From: Clostridiales bacterium
GTDB taxonomy: Bacteria; Bacillota; Clostridia; Christensenellales; Aristaeellaceae
Length of the DNA stretch: 64,000 nt
Direction: 5' to 3'
Assembly: GCA_017569285.1 (NCBI GenBank)
Contig: CP069419.1
Location: 186,001-250,000, forward strand
Shown here: piece by piece, positions 1 to 8,425 of the stretch
Numbering within the stretch: the stretch's first letter is position 1
Layout: each line of letters starts with the position of its first letter
The notes under the pieces: generated by a model
Told to the model about the DNA's origin: nothing
The model's database searches: none
What the model saw: the letters and a program-made list of their open reading frames with translations, nothing else
Made by a program: the position numbers and the translations under genes

Positions 1-383
1 AGTGCCAGTTTGCCGCATCCCAGTTCCACGCATGTATTGGAAAGAACCGCGCGGCGCATTTTGGAGCACAGCGAACAGGGATTCTTTTCCTTCCTGTAAT
101 CAAAAATAATCCGTCCGATATCCGTTTTTCGGATCTCATACGGGATTACCAGCTGCCCGCACAATTTACGGATGCCTCCCAGGTCAAACGGTTCCAGCCC
201 CATATCCACCGTAACCGCAACAAGAGAAAAATCCTTATGGGTAAATTTCCTGTACAGTGACAGAGCGTGCAGCAGCAGGAGCGAATCCTTCCCCCCGGAA
301 ACACCGACCGCAATCCTGTCCCCGGGATCAATCAGACCGAAATCCGTGTCTGCTTTCCGGATACATCCCAGTGTTTTCTTCAT
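1..383 (-). CDS. TtcA-like PP-loop tRNA thiolation ATPase (partial, 3' end off the window)
   Basis: Only the first 127 or so codons are present and the gene runs off the left edge. The frame starts at ATG 383 and reads MKKTLGCIRKADTDFG, with a PP-loop SGGKDS at residues 29-34 and a CSLCSKMRR segment near residue 103. The PP-loop plus CxxC pattern is that of TtcA-type enzymes, which activate a tRNA base with ATP and insert sulfur using a cysteine-bound iron-sulfur cluster. A ribosome site (GAGGAG) lies across the ispE stop, six bases upstream, so the two genes are translationally close and cotranscribed. Other PP-loop tRNA thiolases of the same superfamily cannot be excluded without the C-terminal half. 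Family assignment is good; the exact modified base is inference. Confidence 0.8.
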   Translation of the reverse strand, partial: MKKTLGCIRKADTDFGLIDPGDRIAVGVSGGKDSLLLLHALSLYRKFTHKDFSLVAVTVDMGLEPFDLGGIRKLCGQLVIPYEIRKTDIGRIIFDYRKEKNPCSLCSKMRRAVLSNTCVELGCGKLA

Positions 384-389
384 GCCTGA

Positions 390-1256
390 TTACTCCTCGA
401 ATATGCGCACACTGTCTGTCTGTGAATGGCATATATGAATATGCTTCCATCTTTTTGAAAGGACTGCCGCTGCCTTTTCCGCCTCTGTTCCGGATGAGAA
501 CACACCAAAAACAGCACTTCCGCTTCCGGTCATTGAGGCAAGGCGGGCTCCGGAAGCCAGCAGGGAATGAACCGCCTCGCCGATTTCCGGGCAGCGGGAT
601 GAAGATACCGGTTCCAGCACATTTCCGATACTATCAGACAGCTGCATCAGGTTTCCGCATTCGAGCGCATGCAGTGCGGATTCCGTATCCGGATGCCGGA
701 CACAATCCGGATTCCATGATTCGAATATTTCCCGAGTACTCAGTCCCCTGCATGGCTGGAAGATCAGCATCCAGTAATTATTCCTGCATGGACGAGGCTC
801 AATCAGTTCGCCGATTCCCCGGACACGTGCCAGCCCGCCGCGGATCATAAACGGGACATCCGCGCCGAGTCTGAGCCCGGTTTTTTCCAGTTCGTCTCCC
901 GTCAGTCCAAGGTTCCAAAGCCGGTTCAGTCCGCAAAGAACCGCCGCCGCATCCGCGCTTCCGCCTCCCAGCCCGGCCCCCATCGGGATCCGCTTATGCA
1001 CGTGAATACGGACTCCTCCTGAATAGCCGGCTGATCCCTTCAGTTCCAGCGCCGCACGCATGGCCAGGTTGGTTTTGTCCGCCCTGGAACGGGGATATCC
1101 GTCCGTCGTAATTTCCATATTGTCCGCGGGTGTCAGCACAATTTCATCCGCAAGGGAAACCGGCTGCATGATCATATCCATCAGATGGTACCCATCTTCC
1201 CGGATCCCGATAATATCCAGGGACCAGTTGATCTTTGCAAACGCTTCCAGGCGCAT
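390..1256 (-). CDS. ispE: 4-diphosphocytidyl-2-C-methyl-D-erythritol kinase
   Basis: This 288-residue GHMP kinase phosphorylates CDP-methylerythritol at the 2-position in the cytosolic MEP pathway to isoprenoid precursors. The N-terminus carries the AFAKINWSLDI signature with K8. The ATP-binding loop PMGAGLGGGSADAAA lies at residues 91-105, and GADVPF with the catalytic aspartate D133 follows. Length matches the family. The ATG at 1256 follows an AGGAGGG site by eight bases. A good promoter (1292-1320) reads into it, and the TtcA-like gene follows directly. dxs, the entry enzyme of the same pathway, sits near the other end of this window (59250), in a different operon. Confidence 0.96.
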   Translation of the reverse strand: MRLEAFAKINWSLDIIGIREDGYHLMDMIMQPVSLADEIVLTPADNMEITTDGYPRSRADKTNLAMRAALELKGSAGYSGGVRIHVHKRIPMGAGLGGGSADAAAVLCGLNRLWNLGLTGDELEKTGLRLGADVPFMIRGGLARVRGIGELIEPRPCRNNYWMLIFQPCRGLSTREIFESWNPDCVRHPDTESALHALECGNLMQLSDSIGNVLEPVSSSRCPEIGEAVHSLLASGARLASMTGSGSAVFGVFSSGTEAEKAAAVLSKRWKHIHICHSQTDSVRIFEE

Positions 1257-1291
1257 CAGCCATCCCTCCTGTCAGGCCGGTATATGCGATT

Positions 1292-1320
1292 ATCATACTG
1301 CCTGCCGGTATAATTGACAA
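1292..1320 (-). promoter_or_regulatory. Sigma-A-type promoter for ispE
   Basis: On the minus strand TTGTCA (1315-1320) and TATGAT (1292-1297) are separated by exactly 17 bases. This lies 36 bases upstream of the ispE ATG. It is divergent from, and nearly abuts, the candidate promoter for the DUF1934 gene. Confidence 0.7.
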
Positions 1321-1333
1321 GATTGTTTTCATG

Positions 1334-1362
1334 TTGCAAAGCGAATGGAAGCAGTGTAAACT
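1334..1362 (+). promoter_or_regulatory. Candidate promoter for the DUF1934-gpsA operon
   Basis: TTGCAA (1334-1339) and TAAACT (1357-1362) are spaced by 17 bases, ahead of the AAAGGAGG ribosome site at 1381. The hexamers match consensus only moderately. It is the best plus-strand candidate in this 141-base divergent intergenic region. Confidence 0.5.
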
Positions 1363-1397
1363 GATATCTGATCAGAACAGAAAGGAGGCGGACAGTA

Positions 1398-1862
1398 TTG
1401 ATCCAGCAGACAAAGCCGGTCCTGATCAACCTGCTTGCCACCGCAAGATATGACCATACGCCGGATTATCCGATCCAGTTTATGACCCGCGGGAACCTGT
1501 CTTTCTCCGGAGACGGTGAGGCCGTTATTGAATATACTGAATCGCTCCAGGATGAAGACACCGGGGAAAGCATGAATGCACATGTTTCCCTTCTGATGAA
1601 AAACGGCCGTGTGACCATGACCCGCCACGGTGATATTTCCAATATGATGGTCTTTATTCCGAAGCAGCGTTTTGAAGGTGTTTACCAGACCCCGTACGGA
1701 GAGATGAATATGGGCGTTTATGCCCGCGATGTTGATTGCCGGATCGGTCCGGACAGCGGATCCATCCACCTGAAATATCAGCTGGACCTGCAAGGCGCCT
1801 ACGCATCCACCAATGAGCTTCATCTCGAATACACCGCAGAGCAGAAAGGGAACATTCAATGA
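1398..1862 (+). CDS. DUF1934 (YwiB-like) beta-barrel protein
   Basis: This 154-residue protein has no signal peptide or membrane segment. Its pattern fits the DUF1934/YwiB family of calycin-like beta-barrels: short alternating beta strands, a central SFSGDGEAVIEYTES region, and a YQTPYGEMNMGVYARDV stretch before a final strand that reads LKYQLDLQG. The molecular function of the family is not established. It starts with TTG at 1398, chosen because AAAGGAGG lies nine bases upstream and no ATG is suitably placed. Its stop overlaps the gpsA start (ATGA), so the two are translationally coupled. In many Firmicutes this family sits beside argS; that neighbour is not seen here. Confidence 0.8.
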   Translation: MIQQTKPVLINLLATARYDHTPDYPIQFMTRGNLSFSGDGEAVIEYTESLQDEDTGESMNAHVSLLMKNGRVTMTRHGDISNMMVFIPKQRFEGVYQTPYGEMNMGVYARDVDCRIGPDSGSIHLKYQLDLQGAYASTNELHLEYTAEQKGNIQ

Positions 1863-2857
1863 ACATTACCATCCTCGGTTCCGGTACATGGGGACTTGCG
1901 CTGGCCCGTGTTCTCTGCCTGAACGGACATTGCGTCACTGTCTGGAGCAAGTTTGATGAAGAGGCAGAAGCCCTCTCCCGGACGCGCAAATCCCCGAATC
2001 TTCCGGAAATGGTGATCCCGGATAGCGTAGTCATTACATCTGACTGCCGCACGGTCCTGAACTGTGCTGATTATATCATTGTGGCCGTTCCGTCCGTTTA
2101 CATCCGTGAAACCATCCATTCCTTCCTTCCGTTTGTTCAGGATGATCCCATATGGATCAACGCCTCCAAAGGAATTGAAAAAGATACCTCCATGATCCTG
2201 ACCGACGTCATTCGTGAGGAACTGGGAAGGGGCGGGTTCCCGAATGCCCGGATTACCGCGATCAGCGGCCCGACCCATGCTGAAGAAGTTGCAACCGACC
2301 TGCCGACACTGATCGTCGCCGCCGGGCCGGACGAAAGTGCAAAATGTGTCCAGAGGCTTTTTGAGGGCACCTGCATCCGGCCGTATACCAATCCGGATCT
2401 CCGCGGTGTCCAGATCTGCGGAGCGCTGAAAAATGTGGAAGCGCTCGCCGTCGGTATTGCAAAGGGGCTCGGTTACGGAGACAATACGCGTGCCGCCATG
2501 ATCACGCGCGGTATGGAGGAAATCCGGCGGCTCGGGCTGGCAATGGGCTGTCAGGAACGCACTTTTTTCGGTCTGGCCGGTATCGGTGACCTGATCGTAA
2601 CCGCCACCAGCGATCATTCCCGCAACAACCGGTGCGGGATCCTTCTGGGGCAGGGAGTTCCGGTTCAGGAAGCTGTCCGCAGGATCGGAATGGTCGTGGA
2701 AGGGCTGAACGCACTTCCTGCCGCAGTTTCTCTCTGCAGGCAGTACCATATGGAAATGCCTCTGATTGAGGGTGTGCGGAAAATTGTGGAGGATCATGCG
2801 GATCCTGCTGAAATCGTCCGCGACCTGATGAACCGAAGCCTGAAAAATGAAATCTGA
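1859..2857 (+). CDS. gpsA: NAD(P)-dependent glycerol-3-phosphate dehydrogenase
   Basis: GpsA reduces dihydroxyacetone phosphate to sn-glycerol-3-phosphate, the backbone for membrane phospholipids. The 332-residue protein opens with the dinucleotide-binding loop GSGTWG at residues 7-12. It contains the catalytic lysine region GALKNVEALAVGIAKGLGYG followed by DNTRAAMITRG, and GLAGIGDLIVT, all typical of the family. Length is normal. It overlaps the DUF1934 gene by four bases, and the GH2 glycosidase begins 22 bases after its stop. A second, unrelated glycerol-3-phosphate oxidoreductase-like cluster lies at 51.3-54.0 kb and would run in the catabolic direction. Confidence 0.97.
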   Translation: MNITILGSGTWGLALARVLCLNGHCVTVWSKFDEEAEALSRTRKSPNLPEMVIPDSVVITSDCRTVLNCADYIIVAVPSVYIRETIHSFLPFVQDDPIWINASKGIEKDTSMILTDVIREELGRGGFPNARITAISGPTHAEEVATDLPTLIVAAGPDESAKCVQRLFEGTCIRPYTNPDLRGVQICGALKNVEALAVGIAKGLGYGDNTRAAMITRGMEEIRRLGLAMGCQERTFFGLAGIGDLIVTATSDHSRNNRCGILLGQGVPVQEAVRRIGMVVEGLNALPAAVSLCRQYHMEMPLIEGVRKIVEDHADPAEIVRDLMNRSLKNEI

Positions 2858-2879
2858 ACCATCCGGGAGGGCTGCCACC

Positions 2880-5800
2880 ATGACCCGACTGATCAACGAC
2901 GGCTGGGAATTCCTTAAGCTTCCGAACGGAAGCAGTATTACAGATGCAAAAAGCAGCAGCGGATGGGTTCCTGTCGACCTTCCGCATGACTGGCTGATCT
3001 GGCAGGCTGACAACCTGTATGAATCCGCTGACGCATGGTACCGCCGGAGTATCCGGATGGATGCAGATCTTCCTCCTGTATGCCTGATTCATTTTGACGG
3101 CGTATATATGGACTGTGATATTCTTCTCAACGATGAGGTGATCGATTCCCATGCCTACGGATATACCGCCTTTACCACAGACCTGAGCAGCCGCCTTCAT
3201 CCCGGGATGAATGAGGTGATGGTTCATATCCGCCATCAATCCCCGAATTCCAGATGGTATTCCGGAAGCGGCATTTTCCGTGATGTCACCCTTCTGTTTC
3301 TTCCGGAATCCCATATCGTTCCGGACAGTTTCTATATCGTCGAAAGCAAAGACGACGAAACATGGAATATTGCGGTAACCGCTGAAACCGCAGGCGGCAG
3401 CGATATTCCATTTCAGTTTGATCTCCTGGACCGCGAATTGAATACGGCCGCAACCGTATGCGGCCGTTCATCCGGTTCGTCCGTTTCCGCAGTCCTCCAT
3501 CTTCCGGATGCACACCTCTGGTCTGTATCCTCTCCATATCTTTATACGCTGCGCTGGCAGTACGGAGAACAGACCGGAGTCCGTAAAATCGGAATTCGTT
3601 CGATCCGCATGGATCCGGATTCCGGGCTTTACATCAACAATGAATCCGTCAAACTGAAAGGCGTTTGCCTTCACCATGACCTTGGCGCCCTGGGCGCTGC
3701 CTTCCATGAAAAAGCCGCCCGCCGCCAGCTGAAACTGATGCAGGAAATGGGCGTCAATGCACTTCGAACCAGCCACAATCCGCCTGCTGAAAAAATGCTG
3801 GATCTCTGCGATGAGCTTGGCATTCTTGTGGTTGATGAAGCCTTTGATATGTGGGAGCGTTCAAAAACAGAATTTGATTACGCCCGTTTTTTCCCGACCT
3901 GGGAGGAGCGTGATGTGGCTTCCTGGATCCGCAGGGACCGCTGCCATCCCAGTGTGATCATGTGGTCCATCGGAAATGAAATCTACGATGTTTATGCTGA
4001 TATCCGCGGCGCTGAAGTGACACAGATGCTCAAGGAGCAGGTTGAGTTTCATGATCCCGCCCGCCATGCTGCCGTTACCTTCGGCTGCAACTATATGCCG
4101 TGGGAAGGCGGGCAGCGCTGTGCCGATATTTTAAAAACTGCCGGATACAATTACGGTGAAAACCTGTATGCAACTCACCACCGGCAGCATCCGGACTGGA
4201 TCATATACGGAAGCGAGACCGGCAGTGTCCTGTCCAGCCGCGGCGTTTACCACTTTCCAATCGAGAAGCCAATCATGAGCGAAGCCGACCTGCAATGCTC
4301 CGCGCTTGGAAACAGCAATACGAGCTGGGGAGCTTCCGACCTGCGGCATATGATTGTCGATGATCTCAACTGTCCGTACAGTATGGGCCAGTTTATCTGG
4401 AGCGGAATCGACTACATCGGTGAACCCACCCCTTACCATACCCGGTCCTGTTATTTCGGGCAGGCAGATACTGCCGGTTTCCCCAAAGATCCCTATTACC
4501 TGTTCCGGAGTATCTGGGGAAACGATCCTGTTCTGCATATCGGAGTCACCTGGGACTGGAATCCCGGACAGCTGATTGATATTCCGATCATGACCAACTG
4601 CGCCTCTGCCGAGCTGTTTCTGAACGGGGAGTCTCTCGGGCGGAAGACCGTTGATCTTTCCGACGGGGATCAATGCCTCCCGGTATGGAAAACCGCTTAT
4701 ATCCCCGGTGTACTGAAAGCAGTCGGATATGATGCTGCCGGGCAGGAAATCATGACGGATATCCGGATTACACCGAACAACACCGATCACTTCATCCTAA
4801 CTGCCGAAGACAGTGAGCTTTTGTCCGACGGACATGACATCACATTCGTTGATGTCACCGCTGCGGACCATGCCGGAAATCCGGTCTGGAATGCCCGCGA
4901 CCATATCCATATCACCGTATCCGGCGGCGGATGCCTTGTCGGAACGGACAACGGAGACTCGACCGATACCGACGGATATAAATCCTGCAGCCGCCGCCTT
5001 TTCAACGGAAAGCTGCTGCTGATTATCGGTTCCACCGGAAGCACAGATGATGTTATTATCCGTACGGAATCTCCGGGCCTTCCTGATTCCGAACTGATCA
5101 TTCCTGTGATCAAGGCCCCGCAGAAACCCGGAACCAGTCGGATTCAGCGAATCCCGGACCTGCCCGGCAGAAAATCCGTTCCTGTCCGCAAGATCGAAAT
5201 TGAACCGCTTGGCAGCGTACTCCTGAACAAAAGCCATCCTGAATGCTGCTTCCGTTTCCGCATTCTCCCTGAACACGCCGACTGCCGGGAAATCACATGG
5301 CAGGTCACAAATGCTTCCGGCATTGAAACCCCATATGCTGCCCTGTCCGTGATGAACGGCAATGAAGTCTGCGTCCGGGTCTCCGGCGACGGGAATTTTT
5401 ACCTTCGGGCTGTAACCGGTGAACAGGAAGACCATCCGGATTTTATCAGCCAGATCGAGTTTTCCGCCGAAGGAATCGGTTCTCCCGCACTGGATCCGTA
5501 TGCTTTTGTTTCAGCAGGCCTTTATGATCTCCATTCCGGAAATATCGGAACCGGCAATGAGAAAGGCGTCTCTTTTGACCGGGAAGGGGAGAGTATGATC
5601 GGCTTTTCCTTCCTCGATTTCGGAAAAGCCGGATCCGACACCTTGGTCATGCCCATTTTTGCCCTGGACGGGAATGCTTATGACATCGAACTTTTTGAAG
5701 GTGATCCCGGAAAAGGCGGTCAGCTGATCCAGGTTCTCCGATACCAGAAGCCATCCATCTGGAATGTTTACCAGGAAGAAACATTCCATCTGAACCGCCG

Positions 5801-6257
5801 TCTTTCCGGAATCTGCTCCCTTTGCTTCCGGATGCACCAGAAGGTTCATCTCCGCGGTTTCCGTTTTGAAAAGCAGAGCCGTGCTTTTATCTCCCATTCA
5901 GCTGCAGAAGCAGACCGCATTTACGGTGATTCATATACAGCCGGGAAGGATTCCATCCGCGGAATCGGTAACAATGTCACACTTTCATTTGATGAAATGG
6001 ATTTTGAGGATGTGCAGGAAGCACACCTGGAAATCACCGGATATACGCCCCTTCATGTGAACACCATTACCATACGGTTCACCGTTCCTGACGGCAGTAC
6101 CCATACGCAGATCGCAGATTTCCGCGGAACCGGGGACGGCATTCCGACAAGTCAGGTTTTTTCCGTCCGGACTCCGGGCGGTCCTTGCAGCGTTTCCTTT
6201 GTTTTCCTGCCGGGAAGCCAGTTTGATTTTGATTCCTTCCGTTTTTCAAAGTCCTGA
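2880..6257 (+). CDS. Glycoside hydrolase family 2 (beta-galactosidase/beta-glucuronidase type)
   Basis: This 1125-residue multidomain GH2 enzyme has no signal peptide, so it probably acts on imported oligosaccharides in the cytosol. Residues 1-170 form the jelly-roll sugar-binding domain (DLPHDWLI). An Ig-like domain follows to about 270, then the TIM barrel. The acid/base is E367 in SIGNEIYD and the nucleophile is E446 in GSETGS. After the barrel come a DUF4982-like segment (AELFLNGESLGRK), an Ig-like domain (VTAADHAGNPVW) and long beta-rich C-terminal domains that may bind carbohydrate. An in-frame ATG at 2847 would overlap gpsA. I chose 2880 because GGGAGG lies nine bases upstream. Substrate cannot be read from sequence: galactoside and glucuronide are both possible. 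Confidence 0.9.
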   Translation: MTRLINDGWEFLKLPNGSSITDAKSSSGWVPVDLPHDWLIWQADNLYESADAWYRRSIRMDADLPPVCLIHFDGVYMDCDILLNDEVIDSHAYGYTAFTTDLSSRLHPGMNEVMVHIRHQSPNSRWYSGSGIFRDVTLLFLPESHIVPDSFYIVESKDDETWNIAVTAETAGGSDIPFQFDLLDRELNTAATVCGRSSGSSVSAVLHLPDAHLWSVSSPYLYTLRWQYGEQTGVRKIGIRSIRMDPDSGLYINNESVKLKGVCLHHDLGALGAAFHEKAARRQLKLMQEMGVNALRTSHNPPAEKMLDLCDELGILVVDEAFDMWERSKTEFDYARFFPTWEERDVASWIRRDRCHPSVIMWSIGNEIYDVYADIRGAEVTQMLKEQVEFHDPARHAAVTFGCNYMPWEGGQRCADILKTAGYNYGENLYATHHRQHPDWIIYGSETGSVLSSRGVYHFPIEKPIMSEADLQCSALGNSNTSWGASDLRHMIVDDLNCPYSMGQFIWSGIDYIGEPTPYHTRSCYFGQADTAGFPKDPYYLFRSIWGNDPVLHIGVTWDWNPGQLIDIPIMTNCASAELFLNGESLGRKTVDLSDGDQCLPVWKTAYIPGVLKAVGYDAAGQEIMTDIRITPNNTDHFILTAEDSELLSDGHDITFVDVTAADHAGNPVWNARDHIHITVSGGGCLVGTDNGDSTDTDGYKSCSRRLFNGKLLLIIGSTGSTDDVIIRTESPGLPDSELIIPVIKAPQKPGTSRIQRIPDLPGRKSVPVRKIEIEPLGSVLLNKSHPECCFRFRILPEHADCREITWQVTNASGIETPYAALSVMNGNEVCVRVSGDGNFYLRAVTGEQEDHPDFISQIEFSAEGIGSPALDPYAFVSAGLYDLHSGNIGTGNEKGVSFDREGESMIGFSFLDFGKAGSDTLVMPIFALDGNAYDIELFEGDPGKGGQLIQVLRYQKPSIWNVYQEETFHLNRRLSGICSLCFRMHQKVHLRGFRFEKQSRAFISHSAAEADRIYGDSYTAGKDSIRGIGNNVTLSFDEMDFEDVQEAHLEITGYTPLHVNTITIRFTVPDGSTHTQIADFRGTGDGIPTSQVFSVRTPGGPCSVSFVFLPGSQFDFDSFRFSKS

Positions 6258-6290
6258 TTTCCCAGGTAGAATCTTCCCGAATTTTCCCTG

Positions 6291-6319
6291 TTGACTTCCG
6301 CAAATTAAGACGTTATAAT
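6291..6319 (+). promoter_or_regulatory. Strong promoter for glmM operon
   Basis: TTGACT (6291-6296) and a perfect TATAAT (6314-6319) are spaced by 17 bases. The start codon is at 6377, giving a leader of about 50 bases that contains a hairpin (6324-6358). Confidence 0.88.
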
Positions 6320-6323
6320 ACAT

Positions 6324-6358
6324 CTTGATTTTGAGGTTTCAGAACCCTTGTGATCAAG
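6324..6358 (+). other. Hairpin in the glmM 5' leader
   Basis: CTTGAT (6324-6329) pairs with ATCAAG (6353-6358), and an inner GGTT (6335-6338) pairs with AACC (6343-6346) around a TCAG loop. The element ends seven bases before the TGGAGG ribosome site of glmM. No known riboswitch class is recognised. It could affect mRNA stability or translation, or be incidental. Confidence 0.45.
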
Positions 6359-6376
6359 TATCAATGGAGGTGCTTT

Positions 6377-7741
6377 ATGGGAAAATACTTTGGAACGGAT
6401 GGCTTCAGGGGAAAGGCCGGCGTCGTTCTGACCGCCGACCACGCATTCAAAACCGGTCGTTTTCTCGGTTGGTATTACAGCAAAAAACATCTTGACGACA
6501 AAGCCCGGATTGTGATCGGCAAGGATACGCGGCGTTCTTCCTATATGTATGAAAATGCGCTTGCAGCCGGCATTACCTCTTCCGGTGCGGATGTTTACCT
6601 CCTGCATGTGACGACCACCCCCTGCGTCAGCTATATCACACGGACTGAGGGTTTTGACTGCGGCGTTATGATTTCTGCCAGCCATAATCCTTATTATGAC
6701 AACGGAATCAAGCTGATGAACAACAAGGGCGAGAAAATGGATGACGACCTGCAGGACCAGGTTGAAAAATATATCGACGGGGAGACCGAAGAACTTCCGT
6801 TCGCAAAGGAAGACCAGATCGGCTGCACGGTTGACTTCTATTCCGGACGCAACCGTTACATCGGTTACCTGACCAACCTGGCAACCCGTCCGTTTGACGA
6901 CCGGAAGGTTGCGCTGGATTGTTCCAACGGTTCCAGCTGGATGATCGGTCCTGCTGTTTTCAATGCACTGGGCGCCAAGACTTATGTGATCCACAACAAA
7001 CCCGACGGCGTCAATATCAACCGGGACTGCGGCAGCACGCATATTGAGAGCCTGAAGAATTATGTCCGGGAAAACAACCTGGATGTCGGTTTTGCATTTG
7101 ACGGTGACGCGGACCGCTGCCTGGCCGTGGATGAAAACGGCGAAGAAGTCAACGGCGACAAAATCATGTATATCTGTGCCAAATACCTGAAGAGCCACGG
7201 CCAGCTGCCCAGCAATACCGTTGTTACCACTATCATGAGTAATTTCGGCCTGTACAAAGCGCTGGATGCCGCCGGTATCAATTATGAAAAAACCGCGGTT
7301 GGCGACCGGTATGTTTATGAAAACATGAAGGCCTATGACCATCTGATCGGCGGCGAACAAAGCGGCCACATCATTTTCCGGAAGCACGCCCGTACCGGTG
7401 ACGGCCTGATTACGGCCATCATGCTGATGGGGGTCATGATTGATACCCAGCTCCCGCTTTCCGTGCTTGCCGAAGGGTGCAAGATGTATCCCCAGGTACT
7501 GAAGAATGTCGTGGTTGACGACAAGGATGAAACCCTTGCTGAACAGGCGGTAATGGATGCCGTGAACGAATGCACGGAAGCGCTCGGCGACAGCGGCCGT
7601 GTGCTGCTCCGGAAGAGCGGTACGGAACCTGTTCTGCGCGTTATGGCTGAAGCCGGAATCCGTGAAGAATGCGAAAAAAATGTTGACAAAATCATTGAAT
7701 CCATGAAGGCCAGCGGCCATCTGATTGAGGTGAAGAAATAA
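6377..7741 (+). CDS. glmM: Phosphoglucosamine mutase
   Basis: GlmM interconverts glucosamine-6-phosphate and glucosamine-1-phosphate on the way to UDP-GlcNAc for peptidoglycan. The 454-residue protein shows FGTDGFRG at the N-terminus, the phosphoserine loop SASHNP with S102, the metal-binding FDGDADR, a sugar-binding GGEQSGHII segment and the phosphate-binding RKSGTEPVLRVM near the C-terminus. The first position of the serine loop is serine rather than the common threonine. ATG 6377 is preferred over an upstream in-frame GTG (6350) because TGGAGG sits six bases before it and the family N-terminus begins here. Its stop overlaps the next start (TAATG). Confidence 0.95.
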   Translation: MGKYFGTDGFRGKAGVVLTADHAFKTGRFLGWYYSKKHLDDKARIVIGKDTRRSSYMYENALAAGITSSGADVYLLHVTTTPCVSYITRTEGFDCGVMISASHNPYYDNGIKLMNNKGEKMDDDLQDQVEKYIDGETEELPFAKEDQIGCTVDFYSGRNRYIGYLTNLATRPFDDRKVALDCSNGSSWMIGPAVFNALGAKTYVIHNKPDGVNINRDCGSTHIESLKNYVRENNLDVGFAFDGDADRCLAVDENGEEVNGDKIMYICAKYLKSHGQLPSNTVVTTIMSNFGLYKALDAAGINYEKTAVGDRYVYENMKAYDHLIGGEQSGHIIFRKHARTGDGLITAIMLMGVMIDTQLPLSVLAEGCKMYPQVLKNVVVDDKDETLAEQAVMDAVNECTEALGDSGRVLLRKSGTEPVLRVMAEAGIREECEKNVDKIIESMKASGHLIEVKK

Positions 7742-8400
7742 TGCTGAAAACAAAAGACCTGTATGATCTGACTCATACGCGTGCGGCCTCCATCCTGGAA
7801 GAATCCGAATATCCCTGGCAGGCTCTCGGAAAAATCAAGGAATTCATCATCCAGCTGGGAAAGACCCTGCCCGCCGATGAATTTGACGAAGTCAGCGAAA
7901 ACGTCTGGATCGCGAAGGATGCCAAAATCTATCCGAACAATTATATCGGGGCACCTGCCATTATCGGTCACGAAACAGAAGTCCGTCCCGGTGCATTTAT
8001 CCGTGGCAGCGCGCTGGTAGGCGATCACTGTGTGGTCGGCAACAGCACAGAACTGAAAAATGTCATTCTCTTCGACAATGTTCAGGTTCCGCACTACAAT
8101 TATGTCGGGGACAGCATTCTCGGATACAAAAGCCACATGGGTGCCGGTTCCATTACATCCAATGTCAAAAGCGACAAGCTGCCGGTTGTGATCAAATGCG
8201 GAAGCGAGCGGATGGAAACCGGCATGAAGAAAATCGGCGCCATGCTGGGAGATCGTGTGGAAGTCGGCTGCAACAGCGTCCTGAATCCCGGCACCATCAT
8301 CGGCCGCGATTCCAACGTTTATCCGACTTCATGCGTACGCGGCACAATTCCCGAAAAGAGCATCTGGAAAGACAACGGAACCATCGTTGCCAAGAAATAA
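7741..8400 (+). CDS. Stand-alone GlmU-type left-handed beta-helix acyltransferase domain
   Basis: This 219-residue protein resembles only the C-terminal acetyltransferase half of GlmU, preceded by a helical stretch of about 45 residues. Hexapeptide-repeat turns are visible (IGAPAIIGHETEVRPGAFIRGSALVG). The GlmU-like block NVQVPHYNYVGDSILGYKSHMGAGSITSN includes H118 at the position of the catalytic histidine. The uridyltransferase domain (GxGxGTRM) is absent. Context between glmM and nagB, with a one-base overlap to glmM, points to an amino-sugar phosphate or sugar-nucleotide substrate. It may N-acetylate glucosamine-1-phosphate, but that is inference. Such genes are often labelled UDP-GlcNAc pyrophosphorylase, although no nucleotidyltransferase domain is present. 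Confidence 0.8.
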   Translation: MLKTKDLYDLTHTRAASILEESEYPWQALGKIKEFIIQLGKTLPADEFDEVSENVWIAKDAKIYPNNYIGAPAIIGHETEVRPGAFIRGSALVGDHCVVGNSTELKNVILFDNVQVPHYNYVGDSILGYKSHMGAGSITSNVKSDKLPVVIKCGSERMETGMKKIGAMLGDRVEVGCNSVLNPGTIIGRDSNVYPTSCVRGTIPEKSIWKDNGTIVAKK

Positions 8401-8425
8401 CAAGAACGGAAAGGCGGTATCTTTT

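Noticed and set aside
6258-6290. Possible terminator after the GH2 gene
   Set aside because: GGGAA/TTCCC pieces are present but do not form a continuous stem with a T-run; the glmM promoter starts immediately after.
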